This document shows positions 18,415 through 27,197 of a stretch of DNA of 64,000 nucleotides, one piece after another. How positions within the stretch are numbered: the first letter of the stretch is position 1; each line of letters starts with the position of its first letter. The notes under the pieces are model-generated. The model saw only the letters and a list, made by a program, of their open reading frames with translations, was not told where the DNA came from and made no database searches. A program made the position numbers and the translations under genes. Source of the DNA: UBA7957 sp965222695 (GTDB lineage: Bacteria > Pseudomonadota > Gammaproteobacteria > Granulosicoccales > Granulosicoccaceae); NCBI GenBank assembly GCA_965222695.1, contig OZ244967.1:3286001-3350000 (forward strand). The letters are read 5' to 3'.

Positions 18415-19944
18415 TTAAGCGCCACGTGCCTGCTTAAACTGAGTTTGCTTGCTCATGAACTTCTGCAAAGCTTCGGAAGTGTCCGACTCGGCCCAAAGCC
18501 CCTGACGGGTTCTGCGCCAAAGAACATCCTCGGCAGATTTGGCCCATTCTTTTTCAATCAAATAGGTGACTTCCCTTTCATAGAGTCCGGCACCGAAATA
18601 TTGACCCAGTTCTTCTATGGATCCGGCATTCTTAAGCACGTCCTTGATTCTTGATCCGAATTGGCGCGCGTAACGAAACAACAGACGATCGTCCATCCAG
18701 CCGTATTTGGATTTCAATTCATTAAAAAATTTCCGGAAATCTTGTCCCGAAAAATCACCACCGGGCAGAGGTTGTGTAGCAGTCCAGTCCGGTGCTGAAA
18801 TATTCAATATGGGTAATAACATATTTAAGGATTTTTCCGCAAGCTGTCGATAGGATGTGAGTTTTCCACCGAAAATATTCAATAGCGGCGGATCATTCTC
18901 TCCTTCACCCTCCTCAAGGTCCAATACATATTCCCGGGTCACCCTTGATGCGTTACTGGAATGATCATCAAACAGGGGGCGAACTCCGGAGTAAGTCCAT
19001 ACAACGTCCTGTGGCGAGATTTGTCGCCGAAAATACCGGTTGATCAAATCACACAGATAGTCAATTTCATTTTCAGATATTTTTGCACAGTTAGGGTCAT
19101 CATTGTATTCTTGATCCGTAGTGCCTACCAACGTAAATTCTTTTTCGTAAGGGATGGCGAATACGATTCGTTTATCCTCATTTTGAAAGATATAAGCATA
19201 ATCATGTGAAAAGAGTTTTTTGACGACAATATGGCTACCTTGTACAAGCCTGATACTATAGCGGCTTTCATTTTTAAGAGCCTTTTTAATAAAGTCGCCT
19301 ACCCAAGGTCCGGTCGCATTGACCAAGGCCCGCGCCTGAACGCGCTTGATTCCATCTTCGTTTTCCAGCTCCACCTGCCAGTGCCCGCCTCGACGTACTG
19401 CGGAAACACATTTTGTGTGCGTGAGAATACTGGCGCCTTTCTCCGCAGCATCTGCCGCGTTCAGCAGCGTGAGTCGACTGTCCAGCGTTGCACAGTCGGC
19501 ATAACTAAATGCCACTTTATTCCCCGCTTTCAGCGCATCACCGGCCACATGTCGTTGAAGATCTATTTTTTTTGACGCCTCCAGACGCTCTCGTTTTCCC
19601 AAATGATCATAAAGAAATAAGCCCAGTCGTATCATCCATGCAGGGCGAAGATGATTTGCGTGAGGCAGTACAAATGTCAGTGGCCAAATCAGGTGTGGCG
19701 CGATATTCATTAGTACTTCCCGTTCGCCCAAAGCTTCCCGCACCATCGAAAATTCATAGAATTCGAGATAACGCAAACCGCCATGAATTAATTTCGTACT
19801 GTAAGAAGAGGTATGTGCCGCAATATCATCTTTTTCGCAGAGTATAACGCTGAGGCCCCGGCCTGCAGCATCACGCGCTATACCGCAACCGTTGATACCA
19901 CCGCCTACGATCAGCAAATCCACTTCTGTAATTTGCTCACTCAT
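18415..19944 (-). CDS. glpD: aerobic glycerol-3-phosphate dehydrogenase GlpD
   Basis: The 509-residue flavoprotein oxidises glycerol-3-phosphate to dihydroxyacetone phosphate at the inner membrane and passes electrons to quinone. The FAD-binding motif LLIVGGGINGCGIARDAAGRG is at residues 10-30 (core GGGINGCG), followed by HTSSYSTKLIHGGLRYLE, LVNATGPWVGDF and TYSGVRPLFDD; the C-terminal DAO domain includes FGGKLTSYRQLAE. Length is normal. TTGGAAG precedes the ATG. It is the last gene of the leftward glycerol operon, 24 bases after the DUF2160 gene, and supplies the step after GlpK. Confidence 0.95.
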   Translation of the reverse strand: MSEQITEVDLLIVGGGINGCGIARDAAGRGLSVILCEKDDIAAHTSSYSTKLIHGGLRYLEFYEFSMVREALGEREVLMNIAPHLIWPLTFVLPHANHLRPAWMIRLGLFLYDHLGKRERLEASKKIDLQRHVAGDALKAGNKVAFSYADCATLDSRLTLLNAADAAEKGASILTHTKCVSAVRRGGHWQVELENEDGIKRVQARALVNATGPWVGDFIKKALKNESRYSIRLVQGSHIVVKKLFSHDYAYIFQNEDKRIVFAIPYEKEFTLVGTTDQEYNDDPNCAKISENEIDYLCDLINRYFRRQISPQDVVWTYSGVRPLFDDHSSNASRVTREYVLDLEEGEGENDPPLLNIFGGKLTSYRQLAEKSLNMLLPILNISAPDWTATQPLPGGDFSGQDFRKFFNELKSKYGWMDDRLLFRYARQFGSRIKDVLKNAGSIEELGQYFGAGLYEREVTYLIEKEWAKSAEDVLWRRTRQGLWAESDTSEALQKFMSKQTQFKQARGA

Positions 19945-19968
19945 CTTCCAATCTAATATGTCTTTATT

Positions 19969-20256
19969 TTATACCCACTTGAAAACCGCCAGCGCATAGG
20001 CGAGCGAGATTATCACCGCTCCCCAAAGCGGAGTCCCCATCAAGGCCAGCCAGGCCAAGTGGATAAACGCACTTCCCAGAATACTGATAAACAGACGGTC
20101 GCCACGGGTTGTATCCAACCCGAGGACACCGTGACGTGGCCCACCACCTGGATCCATCCGTTCCCAGACACTCATGGCCAGTAATGCTGAAACGATAAAA
20201 AGAAAAAATGCAGCTGTCGGCCAAGTCCAGGCCATCCATGATAAACCTGTAAACAT
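19969..20256 (-). CDS. DUF2160 small membrane protein of glycerol ABC operon
   Basis: The 95-residue product has three predicted membrane segments (WPTAAFFLFIVSALLAMSVW, LFISILGSAFIHLAWLALMG, WGAVIISLAYALAVF) and the central PRHGVLGLDTTRGDRLFI typical of DUF2160. These small proteins occur beside GlpSTPQV-type glycerol transporters, where an accessory transport role is suspected but not shown. A strong SD (AGAGGAG) precedes ATG 20256. It starts 12 bases after glpQ ends. Confidence 0.85.
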   Translation of the reverse strand: MFTGLSWMAWTWPTAAFFLFIVSALLAMSVWERMDPGGGPRHGVLGLDTTRGDRLFISILGSAFIHLAWLALMGTPLWGAVIISLAYALAVFKWV

Positions 20257-20268
20257 ATACGACTCCTC

Positions 20269-21069
20269 TTATACTCTGCCCAAGGCAAAGCCTTTGGCAA
20301 TATAGTTGCGCACAAACCAGATCACAATCGCTCCCGGTATAATGGTTAATGCTCCGGCCGCCGCCAGCAGCCCCAGTTCGTATCCGGATGAGCTTGCGGT
20401 TCGGGTCATGGTTGCCGCAATGGGCTTGGCCGCCACGGATGTCAGGGTTTTTGCAAGCAATAATTCCACCCAGGAAAACATAAAACAAAAGAATGCAGCC
20501 ACTCCGATTCCGGAGGTGATGGTCGGAATAAAAATCCGGGTGAAAAAACGGGTGAAAGAGTATCCGTCCACATAAGCGGTTTCGTCCAACTCTTTGGGGA
20601 CTCCTGACATAAAGCCTTCAAGAATCCATACGGCCAGAGGAATATTAAACAGACAGTGGGCCAAAGCCACCGCCCAGTGAGTATCAAATAAGCCAACTGC
20701 GGAGTAAAGCTGGAAAAACGGCAGTGCGAAAACTGCGGGCGGTGCCATTCGATTGGTTAACAACCAGAAAAACAAGTGCTTGTCTCCGAGAAAATGGTAA
20801 CGCGAAAAAGCATAGGCCGCCGGGAGGGCGACTGAGACGGAAACCACGGTGTTGATAACAACATAGATGAGGGAATTAAAGTAGCCGTTGTACCATGTTG
20901 GATCTGTAAATATGGTGATGTAGTTATCCAGTGTGAAATCCTGTGGCCACAGAGAAAAAGTCCCCAGTATTTCATTGGTTGTCTTAAACGACATATTCAG
21001 CAGCCAATAAATCGGCAATAGCATGAACAATATATACAAAGTCGGCAAGAGCCACTTGGCGTGCTTCAT
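20269..21069 (-). CDS. glpQ: glycerol ABC transporter permease GlpQ (MalG-type)
   Basis: The 266-residue inner-membrane permease has six predicted membrane segments and the EAA-type cytoplasmic loop EGFMSGVPKELDETAYVDG that contacts the ATPase. The N-terminal WLLPTLYILFMLLPIYWLLNMSF and the C-terminal PGAIVIWFVRNYIAKGFALG are typical of MalG-like permeases. I set the start at ATG 21069, which has GAGGAAC upstream; the earlier ATG at 21084 overlaps the end of glpP. Its place between glpP and the DUF2160 gene in a GlpR/GlpD/GlpK cluster identifies glycerol as the substrate. Confidence 0.9.
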   Translation of the reverse strand: MKHAKWLLPTLYILFMLLPIYWLLNMSFKTTNEILGTFSLWPQDFTLDNYITIFTDPTWYNGYFNSLIYVVINTVVSVSVALPAAYAFSRYHFLGDKHLFFWLLTNRMAPPAVFALPFFQLYSAVGLFDTHWAVALAHCLFNIPLAVWILEGFMSGVPKELDETAYVDGYSFTRFFTRIFIPTITSGIGVAAFFCFMFSWVELLLAKTLTSVAAKPIAATMTRTASSSGYELGLLAAAGALTIIPGAIVIWFVRNYIAKGFALGRV

Positions 21070-21070
21070 T

Positions 21071-21937
21071 TTACTGTTCCTCATTCCGCATGGTCAGCGT
21101 ATAAAACAACCAACATAGAAGTAATATGATCAGGAAATAAATCAGCGACATGGCCGCAGCAGGACCAAGATCAAATTGCCCGAGGGCGATTTTCACCAGA
21201 TCAATGGATAAAAATGTCGTTGCATTTCCCGGACCTCCGCCGGTGAGTACAAACGGTTCTGTATAAATCATAAAACTGTCCATAAACCGCAGCAGCACCG
21301 CTATCGTGAGCACCCTTTTCATTTTCGGCAGCTGAATATAGCGAAAAACCGACCACCGGCTGGCACCATCGATTCTGGCGGCCTGAAAATAGGCATCTGG
21401 GATGGAACTCAGTCCCGCATAGGCCAGCAGTACCACCAGCGAAGTCCAGTGCCATACATCCATTAAAACGACCGTCGCCCAGGCCGCCGTGGGATTCTGG
21501 GTGAAATTATAGTCTATGCCAAGTCCGTTCAGCATTCGGCCCAGCAATCCTATATCCGGCAATGCAAAAATGTTCCACATCGCACCGACAACATTCCATG
21601 GAATCAGCAAAGGCAAGGCCATTAATACAAGACATACCGATACCCAAATACCCTTCTTCGGCATAGAGAGAGCGATTAAAACGCCCAACGGTATTTCAAT
21701 CACGAGTATGATCGAAGTAAACAAAATCTGGCGTAACAGGGAGTCGTGAAAGCGGTCCGAATGTAAAACCTGTTCGAACCATTTGACGCCTTCCCAGAAA
21801 AAAACATTATCGCCGAATGTCTCCTGCACGGAATAATTAACAACCGTCATCAAGGGTATGATGGCATTAAACGCCACTAATACAATAACTGGCAATACTA
21901 AAAACCACGCACGTTGATTTTGGGTTTTGCTGATCAT
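21071..21937 (-). CDS. glpP: glycerol ABC transporter permease GlpP (MalF-type)
   Basis: The 288-residue permease has six membrane segments beginning FLVLPVIVLVAFNAIIPLM, the YSVQETFG periplasmic region and the EAA loop AGLSSIPDAYFQAARIDGAS. It pairs with GlpQ to form the channel. Its ATG overlaps the glpT stop by four bases (ATGA), so translation is coupled. Together with GlpV, GlpS and GlpT it makes the glycerol importer first described in Rhizobium leguminosarum. Confidence 0.9.
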   Translation of the reverse strand: MISKTQNQRAWFLVLPVIVLVAFNAIIPLMTVVNYSVQETFGDNVFFWEGVKWFEQVLHSDRFHDSLLRQILFTSIILVIEIPLGVLIALSMPKKGIWVSVCLVLMALPLLIPWNVVGAMWNIFALPDIGLLGRMLNGLGIDYNFTQNPTAAWATVVLMDVWHWTSLVVLLAYAGLSSIPDAYFQAARIDGASRWSVFRYIQLPKMKRVLTIAVLLRFMDSFMIYTEPFVLTGGGPGNATTFLSIDLVKIALGQFDLGPAAAMSLIYFLIILLLCWLFYTLTMRNEEQ

Positions 21938-23016
21938 TGGACTCCCTCTTTGCTGTAGAGCCAGCTATCGACATATAAATGCGTACTGTGCGGTTCGAAC
22001 GTCACATACGCGGTGCCCTCTGGAATTTCTTCACCTTCCGGCAGGAGTAACTTGATGGGATGTCCCTGGTGACGGGTTTCGACGATTCGAAACCGGCCGA
22101 CATCATTGACATGGTTGATCGAAACCGGAATACCCTTTTTTGCAAATCGGACAAACTCGGGCCTGATACCTAATTCTGTAGACTGTCCGTCAAAGCCTGG
22201 GATATCCGAATACTTGCTATTGATTGGAATGTTCTCGAATACAATTTTTCCCTGCTCAATAGTACAAGGCAGGAGGTTCATGCCCGGAGAACCGATGAAA
22301 TGCCCGACGAACGTATGCCTGGGTTTTTCGAAAAGATCGACAGGTGTCCCTGACTGGACCACAACTCCGTCGTGCATCACGACAACCTGATCGGCAAAGG
22401 TTAAAGCCTCTGTCTGATCGTGGGTGACATAAATCATGGTGGCACCGACTCGCTGGTGCAACTCTTTCAGTTTCGAGCGCAGTTGCCATTTGAGATGAGG
22501 ATCGATCACTGTCAGAGGCTCATCAAACATAATGGCATTGACATCGGAACGAACCAAGCCGCGACCCAGCGAAATTTTCTGTTTTCCGTCTGCTGTCAGC
22601 CCTGCGGCGCGTTTGTTCAATGCGTCTTCCAGATCCAGCATGGCAGCAATTTCCTTCACGCGGGAATCGATATGCTCAGAACCTAAACCGCGATTGCGCA
22701 ATGGAAACGCGAGATTTTCGTACACGGTCATGGTGTCGTAAACCACCGGGAATTGAAATACCTGAGCGATATTGCGCTGATCCGGTGCCAGTCCGTTCAC
22801 CAATTGCGAGTTAAACGTGACAGTCCCTTCAGTCGGCATCAGCAATCCGGAAATGATATTCAGCAGAGTTGTCTTACCACAGCCGGAAGCGCCCAGAAGC
22901 GCATAAGCTCCACCATCCTCCCATATCATGTTAATATCCTTCAATGCCCAGTCTTCTTCTTCGCGGGGATCGCGAAGATAGCTGTGACGAATTTTGTCGA
23001 GGACGATTTTTGCCAT
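21934..23016 (-). CDS. glpT: glycerol ABC transporter ATP-binding protein GlpT
   Basis: The 360-residue ATPase has Walker A GASGCGKTT (residues 42-50), Walker B VNAIMFDEPL, the H-loop VTHDQTEAL and a MalK-type C-terminal TOBE region. The signature motif is degenerate: DGKQKISLGRGL stands where LSGGQ is usual. GlpS supplies a proper LSGGQ, so one of the two composite ATP sites is probably non-canonical. The ATG overlaps the glpS stop (TAATG). Not to be confused with E. coli GlpT, the glycerol-3-phosphate antiporter. Confidence 0.88.
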   Translation of the reverse strand: MAKIVLDKIRHSYLRDPREEEDWALKDINMIWEDGGAYALLGASGCGKTTLLNIISGLLMPTEGTVTFNSQLVNGLAPDQRNIAQVFQFPVVYDTMTVYENLAFPLRNRGLGSEHIDSRVKEIAAMLDLEDALNKRAAGLTADGKQKISLGRGLVRSDVNAIMFDEPLTVIDPHLKWQLRSKLKELHQRVGATMIYVTHDQTEALTFADQVVVMHDGVVVQSGTPVDLFEKPRHTFVGHFIGSPGMNLLPCTIEQGKIVFENIPINSKYSDIPGFDGQSTELGIRPEFVRFAKKGIPVSINHVNDVGRFRIVETRHQGHPIKLLLPEGEEIPEGTAYVTFEPHSTHLYVDSWLYSKEGVQ

Positions 23017-24080
23017 TACTTCACCAACGCGCTATGTTCATCAAAAAACATACACCGATCTGTCTGGATAAAAAACTCAGCCTGCTGCCCGATTTCCAGA
23101 GGGTGAATACCGTGGTTTTGTGAAACCCAGGTACGTCCCCCTATATTTGCATGCACCACACTCTCCGAGCCACTGATTTCAGTCACTATTACCTGCCCCT
23201 TCACGGCCTGTGCCAGATCTCCGACCGGAGACAGATTGAGGTGATGCGGCCGGACTGCAAGGGTGTAGTCACCGTCACCGAGGTATCCAAAGTTCTCACT
23301 TATTTCCAGAGTTGCAGTATTATCCAGAATAATATGCTCCCCCTTCTTAGTTACCGGCATGACGTTGACCGGCGGATCGGAAAAAACCCTGGCACACATC
23401 AAATTCGAGGGAGTATGGTATAGCTCGGCAGTCGGGCCGTACTCAACAATTCTGCCTTCGTACAGGGTTGCCGTATAGCCGCCCAGCAGCAAGGCCTCCG
23501 ACGGTTCACTGGTTGCATACACCACGGTTGTTCCCAGATCTGCAAATAGAGGCGGAAGTTCATCCCTTAGCTCTTCCCGCAATTTATAATCCAGATTCGC
23601 CAGTGGTTCATCCAACAACACCAGATCCGCTTCCTTTACCAGAGCCCGGGCAAGCGCCGTGCGTTGTTGCTGTCCGCCCGAAAGTTCATTGGGCATACGG
23701 TTCAGCATAGGAGTGAGTTTCAACAGTTCCGCCACCTTGGAAACCGCTGCATCGATATCACGCCTGCTCTTTCCGAGCACTCTCAAGGGTGAGGCGATAT
23801 TTTCAAATACATTGAAATTCGGATAGTTTATGAATTGCTGGTAGACAAAGGCGACGTTTCTTTTTTGGACGGGCACGCCGGTCACATTCTTGCCGTTAAA
23901 CCAAACCTCACCGCTGCTGGGTTTTTCCAGGCCCGCCATCAGCCGCATGAGCGTGGTTTTTCCGGAGAGGGTGGTGCCCAGTAAAATATTAAATTCACCC
24001 GCCTGCAGGCTCAGCTTAGCGTCGTAAATATGGGTTTCGGCTCCCGCTCGCTTGGTGATGTTTTTAAGTTCTAAGGTCAT
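23016..24080 (-). CDS. glpS: glycerol ABC transporter ATP-binding protein GlpS
   Basis: The 354-residue ATPase has Walker A GTTLSGKTT (residues 35-43), Q-loop FVYQQF, the canonical signature NELSGGQQQRTALARAL and Walker B LVLLDEPLANLD. The H-loop position reads YATSEPSEAL, so the usual switch histidine is replaced by Ser. With GlpT, which lacks the signature, it would form an asymmetric heterodimer. The ATG at 24080 is preferred over an upstream in-frame TTG at 24098; GGAAC lies upstream. It follows glpR by 19 bases. Confidence 0.88.
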   Translation of the reverse strand: MTLELKNITKRAGAETHIYDAKLSLQAGEFNILLGTTLSGKTTLMRLMAGLEKPSSGEVWFNGKNVTGVPVQKRNVAFVYQQFINYPNFNVFENIASPLRVLGKSRRDIDAAVSKVAELLKLTPMLNRMPNELSGGQQQRTALARALVKEADLVLLDEPLANLDYKLREELRDELPPLFADLGTTVVYATSEPSEALLLGGYTATLYEGRIVEYGPTAELYHTPSNLMCARVFSDPPVNVMPVTKKGEHIILDNTATLEISENFGYLGDGDYTLAVRPHHLNLSPVGDLAQAVKGQVIVTEISGSESVVHANIGGRTWVSQNHGIHPLEIGQQAEFFIQTDRCMFFDEHSALVK

Positions 24081-24099
24081 GGTCGAATGTTCCGGCAAA

Positions 24100-24915
24100 T
24101 TATATTTTCAGGCATCCGCCTTCGTCAGCAACAATGAGATTAACTCCATTGTGTCGGCAGTGTTCAACAATTTCGTCCGCCGGTATTTTGTCTGTCACCA
24201 TATAATCAATTTGTGCGATGTTACCAATCCTTACCGGGGCGATTCGTTCGAATTTAATCGAATCCACAATCAGAATGACTTTACGTGCATTTTCGATCAT
24301 GGTCTGGGCGACACGCACTTCGCGCGCATCGAAATCGAGCATGGCTCCGTCTTCTTCAATAGCAGAAGCGCCGATAATTGCATAGTCGACCTTGAATTGA
24401 GCAATGAAATCATTAGCACTGTCCCCGACGATTCCCCCGTCTTCACGGCGTACCGTTCCTCCCGCCGTCATCACCTGAATGGTTTCATTGTCGCGAAAGG
24501 CGTTGACCACATTAATATTGTTGGTGATAACCAGCAGCCCTCTATGCCCGGTCAGGCGATGCGCCACGGCTTCCGTACTCGTCCCTATATTGACGAATAA
24601 AGATGAATCATCGGGAACCAGTCGGGACACGCAACGGGCTATTCGAGCCTTTTCCTCGGCCATAAGCCTGCGGCGCGCTTCGTAACCCATATTCGCCACG
24701 CCGTCGTGCAGAATCGCTCCACCGTGCACGCGTTGCAATATTCGCATGTCGCATAGTTGTTTTAAATCTCTTCGGATGGTCTGAGGTGTTACCTGAAACA
24801 GTTCGGCGAGAGGCTCAACAAGCACTTCCCCGTGAGTTCTTGCATACTCAAGAATCTCTTTCTGTCTACCGACCAGTCCCGGCAAAGATTCTGTACGTTT
24901 GTCGACCCTGTTCAC
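24100..24915 (-). CDS. glpR: DeoR-family glycerol-3-phosphate regulon repressor GlpR
   Basis: The 271-residue regulator has an N-terminal DeoR-type winged helix (RQKEILEYARTHGEVLVEPL, then VTPQTIRRDLKQL, residues about 44-57) and a C-terminal sugar-phosphate-binding domain (INIGTSTEAVAHRL, VVNAFRDN, GGIVGDSAN, IIGASAIEEDG). It should repress the glp genes until glycerol-3-phosphate binds. The start is GTG 24915. Candidate operators are at 26938-26978, upstream of glpV and glpK. Confidence 0.92.
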   Translation of the reverse strand: MNRVDKRTESLPGLVGRQKEILEYARTHGEVLVEPLAELFQVTPQTIRRDLKQLCDMRILQRVHGGAILHDGVANMGYEARRRLMAEEKARIARCVSRLVPDDSSLFVNIGTSTEAVAHRLTGHRGLLVITNNINVVNAFRDNETIQVMTAGGTVRREDGGIVGDSANDFIAQFKVDYAIIGASAIEEDGAMLDFDAREVRVAQTMIENARKVILIVDSIKFERIAPVRIGNIAQIDYMVTDKIPADEIVEHCRHNGVNLIVADEGGCLKI

Positions 24916-25020
24916 TCGATTTTCCAGGCAAAAATTGTCCGCCTTTTCCGATCATAAAATCAGAATATAATCAGAAGCAAATCTGGCCAAATTCAGCGAA
25001 TTCGCAGTAGGCAGAGAGAT

Positions 25021-25068
25021 CTTAGACCGGCTCTAAGAATTTGGCGGACACTCAATCGAATGCCCGCC
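25021..25068 (-). promoter_or_regulatory. two hairpins between glpV and glpR
   Basis: Two perfect stems lie just downstream of the glpV stop: CTTAGA/TCTAAG with a 5-base loop (25021-25037) and GGCGGACA/TGCCCGCC, with one mismatch, around a 10-base loop (25043-25068). Neither is followed by a run of T, so they are more likely to stabilise the glpV message or reduce read-through than to end transcription fully. Such hairpins are common after the binding-protein gene of ABC operons. Confidence 0.5.
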
Positions 25069-25106
25069 TAAAGGAGCAAATTGCAACTGCAACCGCAGTG
25101 CGATAC

Positions 25107-26843
25107 CTAATTAGAGGCCCATTGTTTGACCAGTTCATCGTAGTCGATGGTCTGGCCCTGAGGCTTCTCATTCTCAAGCTTTGCCTTGGGAGACCCTTCC
25201 TGGCTCAACCAGAATTCGGCTTCTTTTTCCTCGTTCAGCCGAGGTCCGCATCCGCCGTAGACGTCGGCCTTCTCGTCGGCCGCCTGCATTCGCGCCATGG
25301 TTGTATCCATTTCAGCGGCAAGGCGATCCATGGCTTCCTGAGCCGTAAATACACCTGAGTTTACATCACCGATTTGCTGCCACCAGATTTGCGCCAGCTT
25401 CGGGTAGTCAGGCACATTCACACCCGTCGGTGTCCAACGCACGCGATCGGGTGAGCGGTAGAATTCTACAAGTCCGCCCAGTTTCGATGCACGCTCGGAG
25501 AAGGATTCGTGCCGGATATCGCTGTCACGAATAGGCGTAAGTCCTACATGAGTTTTTTTCAGGGATAGGGTTTTGGAAACCGTAAACTGAGCAAATAGCC
25601 AGGCCGCTTTGCGACGGTCCACCGGCGTTGATTTGAACAGCGTCCAGGAACCGGCATCCTGATAGCCGAGTTTTTGTCCGTCTTCCCAGTAGGGGCCGTG
25701 GGGCGAGGGTGCCATTCTCCATAAAGGCTGGCCTTCATCGTCAACAGTATTGTTTCCTTCACTTTTAGGTGCCACCATTGAGGATGTGAAGGCGGTATAC
25801 CAGAAGATCTGCTGAGCGACATTACCCTGAGAAAGTGCGGGCAAGGATTGATAAAAATCGTAGTTTGCCGCTCCGGGCGGTGCGAATTGTCGCAGCCACT
25901 CATCCCACTTGCGGATAGCATAAACCGCCGCCGGGCCGTTGGCAGCGCCGCCACGGGTCACTGAGGCACCGACGGGATTACAGGAGCCGTCTTCCATGCG
26001 TATACCCCATTCATCAACAGGCGTACCGTTTGGCAGGCCCTTGCTGCCGGCGCCGGCCATTGATAACCAGGCATCGGTCATACGCCAGCCTAAATCCGGC
26101 GCTCTTTTTCCATAGTCCATATGCCCGTACACCTGGACACCGTCAATCTCTTTTACCTCGTTGGTAAAAAAGTCGGCTATGTCCTCATAGGCGGACCAGT
26201 TTACCGGTACACCTAAATCGTAACCGTACTTCTCCTTGAATTGGGCTTTCAGATCGTCCCGCTGAAACCAGTCATAACGGAACCAATAGAGATTGGCAAA
26301 TTGCTGATCCGGGAGCTGGTAGAGTTTTCCGTCTGGCCCTGTGGTGAAGGAAATTCCCATAAAGTCTTCTAAATCCAATCCGGGATTAGTGACGTCTTTG
26401 CCCTCGCCAGCCATCCAATCCGTCAGGTTCACCGCCAACTGTAAACGCGAATGTGTGCCTATAAGGTCGGAGTCGTTGACATAGGCATCGTAAAGGTTCC
26501 GTTTTGTCTGCATCTGTGTCTGCACAGCCTGCACAACGTCACCTTCACCCAGCAGCTGATGATTGACTTTTATACCGGTGATTTCTTCAAAGGCCTTGGT
26601 CAATACCTTTGACTCGTACTCGTGGGTTGGAATGGTTTCGGACAATACATTGATTTCCATACCTTTGAACGGCTCGGCCGCTTTAATAAACCACTCCATT
26701 TCGGCCATTTGCTCTTCCTTGGACAAGGTCGACGGTTGAAACTCATCGTTTATCCATTTTTCAGCTTCGGCGACCCCTGCATAAACTCCCTGTGACATCA
26801 ATGCCACAACAGCAGTAACCGCAAGCGCGACTCTGGTTTTCAT
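25107..26843 (-). CDS. glpV: glycerol ABC transporter substrate-binding protein GlpV
   Basis: The 578-residue periplasmic protein has a signal peptide (residues 1-22, VALAVTAVVALMSQGVYA) and an extracellular-solute-binding fold (INVLSETIPTHEYESKVLTKAFEEITG is split here as NVLSETIPTHEYES and TKAFEEITG). Its large size and YQDAGSWTLFKSTPVDRRKA near the C-terminal part fit GlpV rather than typical 430-residue sugar-binding proteins. The start is ATG 26843 with a strong SD, CCGGAGGAAAA; an upstream in-frame start at 26897 is unlikely. It is the promoter-proximal gene of the leftward operon, divergent from glpK, and so is probably the most abundant product. Confidence 0.9.
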   Translation of the reverse strand: MKTRVALAVTAVVALMSQGVYAGVAEAEKWINDEFQPSTLSKEEQMAEMEWFIKAAEPFKGMEINVLSETIPTHEYESKVLTKAFEEITGIKVNHQLLGEGDVVQAVQTQMQTKRNLYDAYVNDSDLIGTHSRLQLAVNLTDWMAGEGKDVTNPGLDLEDFMGISFTTGPDGKLYQLPDQQFANLYWFRYDWFQRDDLKAQFKEKYGYDLGVPVNWSAYEDIADFFTNEVKEIDGVQVYGHMDYGKRAPDLGWRMTDAWLSMAGAGSKGLPNGTPVDEWGIRMEDGSCNPVGASVTRGGAANGPAAVYAIRKWDEWLRQFAPPGAANYDFYQSLPALSQGNVAQQIFWYTAFTSSMVAPKSEGNNTVDDEGQPLWRMAPSPHGPYWEDGQKLGYQDAGSWTLFKSTPVDRRKAAWLFAQFTVSKTLSLKKTHVGLTPIRDSDIRHESFSERASKLGGLVEFYRSPDRVRWTPTGVNVPDYPKLAQIWWQQIGDVNSGVFTAQEAMDRLAAEMDTTMARMQAADEKADVYGGCGPRLNEEKEAEFWLSQEGSPKAKLENEKPQGQTIDYDELVKQWASN

Positions 26844-26937
26844 GGGTTTTCCTCCGGATAGTTTTTTGTGGATTGGGGACTGGACGTTTATTTTCAATTC
26901 AGAATGCTACCAACAAAATTTTCTTATTGCAAAATAT

Positions 26938-26957
26938 TTATGTTCATATGAACATAA
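26938..26957. promoter_or_regulatory. GlpR-type operator 1
   Basis: TTATGTTCATATGAACATAA is a perfect 20-base palindrome. Its half-site TATGTTC is that of the E. coli GlpR operator, though the central spacing is two bases shorter. It lies about 95 bases upstream of the glpV ATG and about 240 upstream of glpK. Confidence 0.65.
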
Positions 26958-26958
26958 A

Positions 26959-26978
26959 TAAGATCGAAAACGAACATA
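26959..26978. promoter_or_regulatory. GlpR-type operator 2
   Basis: TAAGATCGAAAACGAACATA agrees with the E. coli GlpR consensus WATKYTCGWWAWCGAWMATW at 18 of 20 positions by my count. It directly abuts operator 1, giving a tandem site suited to repressing both divergent transcripts. Confidence 0.65.
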
Positions 26979-27197
26979 TCGACGCATTTATTCCATGAAT
27001 AACCGCTAAAACGAACTTACTTTATACCGGCTTTTTATACATACGTTTTAATGAAAAACAGTATCGGACAAAGGAAGGTGCATCAGAATATTACAAACCT
27101 GGCGGGCATAGGATCGAATCATCCGTACACGGTTGCCAATATCCCATGGATACGTTTACATTAGGGCCTGAATATCCAACCTATACATGAGAAAATT
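26979..27197. other. glpV-glpK divergent promoter region, glpK side
   Basis: The rest of the 354-base gap between glpV and glpK is AT-rich near the operators and contains a further half-site-like AAAACGAACTTA near 27009. A promoter for glpK is expected here. I could not assign -35/-10 boxes with confidence, and no small gene is visible. Confidence 0.35.

Noticed and set aside
19964..20488. 174-codon minus-strand frame
   Set aside because: It overlaps the DUF2160 gene and the end of glpQ in another frame; both of those match known families and have good ribosome sites.
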